Assembly (NCBI GenBank): GCA_963402885.1
Contig: OY727102.1
Coordinates: 14,074,001 to 14,138,000 of the forward strand
DNA length: 64,000 nucleotides
Source: Antedon bifida
Taxonomy: Eukaryota > Echinodermata > Crinoidea > Comatulida > Antedonidae
Reading direction: 5' to 3'
Shown here: positions 57,736-64,000 of the stretch, one piece after another
Numbering within the stretch: position 1 is the stretch's first letter
How the letters are laid out: every line of letters begins with the position of its first letter
The notes under the pieces: generated by a model
The model's database searches: none
Told to the model about the DNA's origin: nothing
The model's input: only the letters and a program-made list of their open reading frames with translations
Position numbers and translations under genes: made by a program

Positions 57736-57907
57736 AAAAAGTATTTAAGTTATCCGCTGTGATGTCAGTATCCTTACTCTTATTTAATGCAACTTTGTAA
57801 TTACCCGTAACTTTATTCATACTTTTCCAAACGTTCTTGATATCACCTGACTTAAATGTGTCCTCAATGTGTTTGGCATAGTTCTGCTTATCTCTTTTAA
57901 TTACTCG

Positions 57908-58905
57908 TCACACTTCTCTTTGTCTAATTTTACTGGCCTCGAAATCTCCTTGTTTAAATGTTTCATATTTTTCTTTCATTAGTAATCTTAATTCCTTTGA
58001 AACCCATGGTTTATTATTTGCATAGAATTTTACGAATTTGATTGGTACAATGGAGTCCTCACAAAACTTAATATATGCTGAGCATCTTTCTACCGTGTCG
58101 TCAAGTGAATCGCTCTTAAACGTATCCCAATCTGTTCTATCAAAACAATCCTTTAGATCATTTATAGCAACTTCTGACCATATCTTGACCGGTTTTTTAA
58201 TGATGTTAAATTTTCTTAATTTCTGCTTATACTTTGGCAATAATTGAATAAGATTGTGATCCGATTTCCCAATTCCATATTTTGCTTTTGCCAGGTACGC
58301 ATTCGGTATATTTCCATAACATTCATCCAATATGCTGTCTTTCCTTGTCGGTACTTTCACATATTGATGCCAATGAGGTAGTGCTCTTTTAAGCATACAA
58401 TGATTGAAGTCGCCTAACACCAGCTTTAACGCATCTGGTGACTCGCTCTCTAATAATCTCATTTCCTGTGCGATGTTATTCCCTGCTTCTATACGACTTC
58501 CTTCTTGTTGAACATATGCAACTGACACAAAGATCTGTGGTATTTCTCTCGGCAAGTAAAAAGGGCGTAGTGCAATCACAATGAATTCAACATCTTGACA
58601 GCAATGTTTTTTTACTACCTTGATGTTGTTACACCATCGTGTGTTAATGTATGCGCAGACACCACCGCCTGATCCCTTCTTTCCTGTAACATGCAGATCT
58701 CTATCTCCCCGCATGCATGAGAACCCATCAATACTGACATCTGCAGTGGTATGTTGGTCTTTAAACCACGTTTCGGTGAAACACAGTAAGCTAGATTCTC
58801 GGAAGTCTTGTATTGCCATACACGCTTCCAGTTGATCAAGCTTATTACACAGGGATTGAGCATTTCCAAAAATAACAGTTGGTAGAGGAAGACGATCCCT
58901 CCTCT
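57908..58905 (-). pseudogene. LINE apurinic-type endonuclease domain
   Basis: Reads LLCFTETWFKD (catalytic E), GGGVCAYIN, LVLGDFNHC (D and N) and GIGKSDHNLI (SDH), the APE-type endonuclease signature. The 5' start of the domain (IFGNAQSLCNKLDQL) is in another frame, and a stop at about 57905 ends the frame after KIRQREV. The region 57736-57907 continues toward RT in broken frames. Confidence 0.8.
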
Positions 58906-58964
58906 GCGTCCCCTTTTACGCAGCTTTGGATTGTAATTGAGATTTAGGTTGCTAGGCCCATCTA

Positions 58965-59610
58965 TTATTTTCGGACATACAGGTTTTTCTTTTTTCATAA
59001 GCTTTACATAAGTAGGTTGCAAAAGACTTCATTGTTTATAAACATATTTTTTAACATGTATACATTTAAATCAGACATACATTTTTTCCTGATGTTTTTA
59101 TAAAAAGGGCAGTAAAGAAAATGTTGTTCATCTTCTAAACTTAATTGATCACAAAACATACATTATTCTAGACTTTCGGTTAATTTTTAAATGTCGATTA
59201 TGACAAGATAATCTAAAGCGTGATATTAGTGTTCTATACTTAAAACTTAAATCATAAACATAAGGTTCGTAAAAATTGTCGAACTTAATATTTTTATAAA
59301 AATTGAGACGTGTATATTACTAATTTTTTCATTTGATTTCTGCAATGCAACATACCTAATTCTTTGTGAGATAATAGGTAAAATGTTTTCATTGATTAAA
59401 CTATTCTACATATAACCACAACCGAAATTATCCAGAACGCCCAACAGTTTTTTCCATTTTTCGCCCACGATCTTTGAGTTTGGTAGCATATATTTGGTAA
59501 TCTATTATTTTCCGTTTTATTAATTTTTATCCAATACTTGATCATTCTCAATATTTGATAGTAATTAATTGGAATTCTACCTAGTTCATTCATTACGCGC
59601 ACCTTCGCTT
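58965..59610 (-). pseudogene. LINE C-terminal tail fragment (copy 3)
   Basis: The right-interval copy: MNELGRIPINYYQILRMIKYW on the minus strand, with more substitutions than copies 1 and 2 and a small deletion near 59030. It follows directly on the LINE inserted at 56123-58960. Confidence 0.65.
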
Positions 59611-60963
59611 GGGCACTGTGTAAATTAGCCTATATATAAATCATACTGTCAAATTATAGGAACAGTGCTCATATTCGGATCTTATAATCGCGTCGAGCAT
59701 AGCTCATCGGCGAAAGTTTTAGTATTTTTAGTTGTATGAAAAAATGTCTCTGACGGGATTCGAACCGAATCGCTTACAGGGCGAGTATCATACCACTAGA
59801 CCAAGAGCCATATATGGTATTATCGCAAATTTTCACCCACCAGATACATTCTCTCATACAACAAACGCCCTCACAATCAGTGGAGGCTTAACTAGTCAGA
59901 ATAAATTCTAACTTTAATACGCAACGGTTTTTAAATAATATTGTGTATAATGTAAATCAATTGTGTTGCGTAGCACTGTGTAAATTATATATAAATCATA
60001 CTGTCAAATTATAGAAATAGTGCTCATATTCGGAACATGATCTTATATATATAGACCATGCATATTAATTTTCAGAGAAATCGATATATCGGTGACGTCA
60101 TAAAAGATTATTATAATCTTTCTTTAACGGAAATATTTTAAATAACACGCCCTCTGTCGTTTTTGCCAAGAATTAATTATTGTTATGGCGTTCACTCGAC
60201 TCGGATGATATGACAGACACAGTTTTTGTAGAATAAAATATGTACGTGCATGTTGTGTGTGTGTGTGTACAATAGGAAAAAAAACTATGCGTGACTTAAT
60301 TTTTAGGTTAAAAATAACGCTAGTATTAAAATGAATCTCATTCACTTTGGCCTGACAATATAGTACGTTATGCACATAGACACAACAAAATTGTACTTGA
60401 TAACACACACAAGTAAACTTTAATAGTATTTTATTTCCTTAAAAAATACAGAATTAATAACTTAATAAACTTATACTGGATAAGTTTAGAGCTTAGAGTT
60501 TTGATAATGCATGATCATACTTTATTAAGCGGGTCGCATAGAGGCAGGCTGATCAATATTTAATGGTATCGTGTGAGATATTTATGCAGTTTTTATCATC
60601 GATATTGTTATTTGGAACCCTTAGGGTGAGTTTGAATTATAGTCAACAATTAATATGTTGTGCCGGGAGTGTCTGCGTGTTGTTGTCCCGTTTGAATTAT
60701 ATATAATAATATTGTTTCATATCTCTAGGCATCGCTCGTTATCATGCCGTTTGATTTGAGTCGGCGTACGTGGTCTACTTCTTTCTACTATTTTAGAGGG
60801 GGTAGTTCCAATATTTTTTATATGGAGTGCCATGACTATCGTACATTATCCAATGATATAATTATATATAATAGCGGCTTATTACATCTCTCTGACATTA
60901 TCTGATACATAATCCCGACTATAGAGGGGGTAGTTTTATTATTGTTTATCATCAGAGATTATG
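59611..60963. other. Intergenic flank with module copy 5
   Basis: Paralogous to 30541-31905 with small indels; holds the tRNA-like pseudogene (59745-59810) and module copy 5 (about 60555-60960). No gene is supported. Confidence 0.6.
59745..59810 (-). pseudogene. tRNA-like pseudogene, paralogue of 30671-30737
   Basis: About 66 nt. The acceptor TGGCTCT pairs with AGAGACA except at one position, and the anticodon stem TCGC/GCGA pairs around loop CCTGTAA. The variable region is essentially absent and the T stem is imperfect. T6 follows on the minus strand. Slightly better paired than the left copy. Confidence 0.55.
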
Positions 60964-61029
60964 TATTACCCCTTTCACACCAAAACTCCGGAGTAATCTC
61001 CGAAAACACTCCGGGGATTATGACCGTTC
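60964..61029. mobile_element. Harbinger-type terminal fragment
   Basis: About 65 bp, starting acccctttcacaccaaaact and containing ctccgga-style palindromes, replaces 31906-32435 of the left interval. The first bases resemble the start of the Harbinger at 25601. It looks like the stub left after an insertion and deletion. Confidence 0.45.
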
Positions 61030-63190
61030 AGAAATTACCTTACTTAAAGATATGTTGTCCCTCTACCTTTTTGTTTTTTCGTTGAATATGCCATTTTAAT
61101 GTCACATAATAGTTATTCACTTTGACCAAAAACTGGATCGAAAAAGATATATATATTTTCCTGAAAAAAAATGTAATTTAAAATTAACCGTTTCTTTTGT
61201 CTTTTCATAAGTGAAATAATTATTTTTGTTGATTTTTAACTTTAATAAAACTGCAAAATGGCCTTTTCAAAGTATTATTTTATTAGTCTTTATTTTTCAG
61301 GTTTTTGGGGGACAATAGGGCCTATATCTAGTAACAATATCCTTTTTGGACCGATTGTCCCATAAGGCTACAAGATGTTCTCTTCAACCAGTTCTTTTTC
61401 TAACTTTAGTAGCCTCATTCCATGATCTCCAGCATGATCTTTTTCTTTCTCCACCGTGCGCCTCCAACTTGTTTTGTTACTCGAGAAATAACATTTTCTC
61501 CGGATAATTGGTCAGCATGAGATGGTATTTCAAATCCACGCGTCGTCAAATAACACGCCCTCAGTGTCGCTATCTGCAATTTGCCATGTTATAGTTATGG
61601 TGTTTGCTTACATAAACATCTACAGCTTCATGTTTTTATAGCCATGTCAGTTTTGTTGTTAAAGACTAAAATATGTACGCGCATGTATGTGTATTATGTA
61701 TGTACATAATAGGAAAATACGCCTACAATGTTTTTTCGACAACTTTACTTGAGCGTTAAATTACGTTTACATTGTAACTAAGATACCGTTGAAATAAATA
61801 ATTTAAGCTACCTAGATACAGTGCGTAATCAATAATCATCTCCTTCAATTCACTACACCATTTAACAATTAGCAATAATAGAATATTTATTTAAACACGG
61901 TAACTTTGTATGTTTTCGTGAACTCAAATTCGATGATTTAGAAGATGACATAGGCCGTAGCACGTTAGGTCACGGAACAAGCGACCGCCCTCAATATGTT
62001 TCTAATATGAGAACTTTTACTGTAGTGACGTTACTAAAATATAGGCTGTGCACTTTATTATTAATAGGCCTGTAGTTAATTTAATCACATAGCCCATATA
62101 TGTTGTTGACGTTACTCAATAACCGGCAAGTTGCACTATTACAGGCTTAGTTTAGCCTTCGGCCAACTCAGAAAGCACCGAGTTTGACCTGTACTCGATC
62201 AAAGTTATGCTTTATCTACTATAGGTAAGGCTAAAGTATTCACTCAATTCAACCATACGCTGGATTGTGCAAATTCTTACCGAACATGATAACACATAAC
62301 GTGAAATGAAATTTAAGCCATTTGCATGTTATATATTGTAATTATATCAGAGCAAGACTGACAACATATCGAACGACGTATGCCTCTCATGATTAAGAAG
62401 AATAAATTGAACATCATTGACGTTGATAAGCGCCCTTCGCTAATAATTGATCTTTTTGCACCTGACCCCTGACCAACGTACGCGATAACTAGCAATGGTG
62501 TTTGTACGTCAACGATACAGTCTGATCCAGATACATATTACAGTTTGATACGCGCATGCGCAACAAGTGACTTTAACTATGTAAGAATGTGTGATTATCT
62601 TGATTTTTAGAATAAAAGTGCTTTGGTCTGCTACACTGACAACCATATTTCATTCGAATAATAAACAATATTAAGCAAATTATAATTTAGTAAAAACAAT
62701 TACGCAATTACAATTTTAAATACATTTTTTAGGATTTAAAATATGAATTATTAAATTTCATTGCACGTAAGATAAATAACAATAGCTATAGTGTAATTAC
62801 AATAATAATAAATATTAAGTATATACAAAATCTAACTACAAATATAAATATTCTTAATTGATATAATTCTTATTATTTTTACGTAGCGCCACGAGTGGCC
62901 CGGCAATTTGATTTTTCAAAACAGGATTTTGTATATGTATGAAACTTCATGCGTGACAAAAAACAAATTTTATTATTATTAGTCCGAATCACCATTAATA
63001 GTATTACACTAGGTAAAAACATTCAAAATATTTAAGAACAATACAAAATTAGCAATGCAAATACCAAACATATTACAATTAAAACAATTAAATATAGATT
63101 GTAAATTTCAAAGTTCCATTTTCGATTGAATTTAAAAACCACAACAGGACGGAAATCTGACTTAAAATCGGGCCGCTGAACTGTCATGAT
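61030..63190. other. Region 3' of the right gene copy
   Basis: Paralogous to 32440-32740, 33415-33852 and 35179-36876, lacking the Helitron, the DIRS element and the small hairpin element found there. Probably includes the 3' UTR of the right gene copy near 62.95-63.19 kb. No other gene. Confidence 0.6.
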
Positions 63191-63773
63191 TTAGCAGCAG
63201 TCTTTCTTCATTTTCAAAACTCCATTATACTTCAAGCCACTGTCATCATCTGTTGAAAAGATAGAAATGTGTTAAATAAGCACAGTAGCATAAAACCTAA
63301 TCATCATTATCACAAGTATATTACAGTTGATTAGTTTATTTCGTATGACGTAGAACTGGTTATTTTTAACATTTTTAAAAGATTGTCGCACTTAAAAACA
63401 ATACACTGTAGTGTAACTATTTCAGTTTTTAAAACACTGAAGCAAAGACAGGTAGCTCAAGTTTGACCAATCACAAGCGACAGTTCAGATTAGGCGTCGC
63501 TTGTTATTGGTCAAATTACTCGCATTGGACGTACATAACCGTGAGACCTAAATAATGATATAAACTCACACAGCCAGTTGTCTTCACTAGTTCCAGCCGT
63601 CTTGAAGTCCGGCAAACTTTTTGTCAAAGAGTCCCAGGCGTCTTTACTGATAAACACCCACGTTGCACCATGATCTTTACTGCGCATGTAACTGCGCATG
63701 TCCATGTGAATGCCATAGATAAGTCCTGTGAGTTGGTCAGATCCAATGACATTGTGTAGGTTCATTGGTAGAG
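63191..63773 (-). CDS. Last two exons of right tandem gene copy
   Basis: Exons 63191-63249 (terminal, ending CC and TAA) and 63570-63773 (204 nt, with the Asp-box SKDHGATW) match 36877-36935 and 38141-38344. Each differs by one silent base. The intron between them is about 0.9 kb shorter than in the middle copy because it lacks the TIR element and hairpin at 37.05-37.92 kb. The gene continues beyond the right edge. Confidence 0.85.
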
Positions 63774-64000
63774 CTATTGAAACATATTTAATTTTTTATA
63801 CATATTGTAATGGTAATAGTACTGGGATAGATTTTTCATCTTGAAAAAAGAAAATATTAATAAAATAATGCAATGTTTCGTTTATGTGCCTTTTTTTTTA
63901 ATTGGAAAATATGTGTGGCCGCTAGGCATTCAAGGCAGGATGTATTGACAAAAGAAATCTAGGCCTAGGCCTAACAATTCATTGCTAGTTCTCTGCAAAT
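63774..64000. other. Intron of right gene copy
   Basis: Matches 38345-38570, the intron between the last two multi-exon blocks of the middle copy, including aggcctaggcctaac. No coding sequence in the window part. Confidence 0.7.

Larger units (their letters stand above)
56123..58960 (-). mobile_element. CR1/Rex1-like LINE, nearly complete but disabled
   Basis: About 2.84 kb inserted in the Penelope/LINE-tail boundary; the left paralogues at about 14930 and 29845 are uninterrupted. The 3' end (left side) carries aataaagttatcttgtatct on the minus strand, a 3' tail typical of the Rex1/CR1 type. An endonuclease and an RT follow in order. It is 5' truncated close to the start of the endonuclease. 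Confidence 0.85.

Overview
This is eukaryotic, AT-rich, intron-containing nuclear DNA. The palindrome TAGGCCTA recurs through non-coding sequence, and the transposons present (Gmr1-like LTR element, DIRS, Penelope, PIF/Harbinger with introns, two or more Helitron families, CR1/Rex1-like and other LINEs) suit a marine invertebrate deuterostome, most likely an echinoderm. That placement is inference; no species-diagnostic gene is present.

The host content is one gene family in tandem, all on the minus strand. The middle copy has 16 exons (36877-52005) whose splice phases all fit. They encode about 1083 residues of an extracellular-type mosaic: a six-bladed LDLR-B (YWTD) propeller, a long beta-sandwich region with three G-D-x-V repeats, a C-type lectin domain, a Cys-rich exon and a C-terminal region with an Asp-box. 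Its first exons are not recognised. The left copy enters the window only as its YWTD exon at 491-736, and the right copy only as its last two exons (63191-63249 and 63570-63773).

The two intergenic intervals are paralogous. The right one (about 52.0-63.2 kb) is 11 kb. The left one (about 0.7-36.9 kb) is 36 kb because it holds an internal tandem duplication and many transposons. Left 1-2365, 13.6-15.65 and 30.5-38.5 kb align with right 51.28-54.56, 55.05-59.6 and 59.6-64.0 kb. This makes the window its own control: most insertions in one interval have an empty site in the other.

Left interval in order: propeller-exon copy and duplicated flank (0-2.4 kb); a TIR element (2.46-3.39); two tandem tRNA-Asp(AUC)-like genes in TA repeats (4.1-4.9); a LINE RT C-terminus (4.96-5.29 plus 12.93-13.35) split by an intact Gmr1-like LTR retrotransposon (5293-12933); a Penelope fragment (14.04-14.94); a LINE tail (14.98-15.63); a duplicated flank (16.3-17.2); a nest of Helitron copies (17.18-24.4); a 438-bp tandem repeat (24.42-25.6); a truncated Harbinger (25.6-27.1); the gypsy-free second copy of the LINE/Penelope/LINE-tail block (27.5-30.55); a tRNA-like pseudogene; a further Helitron (32.74-33.41); and an internally deleted DIRS element (33.85-35.18).

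Right interval: flank with a 1.09-kb TIR element (52.95-54.04), a Penelope fragment, a nearly full-length LINE on the minus strand (56.12-58.96) with its empty site at about 29.84 kb, the LINE tail, a tRNA-like pseudogene, and the 3' end of the right gene copy. There is no bacterial content, CRISPR array or operon.
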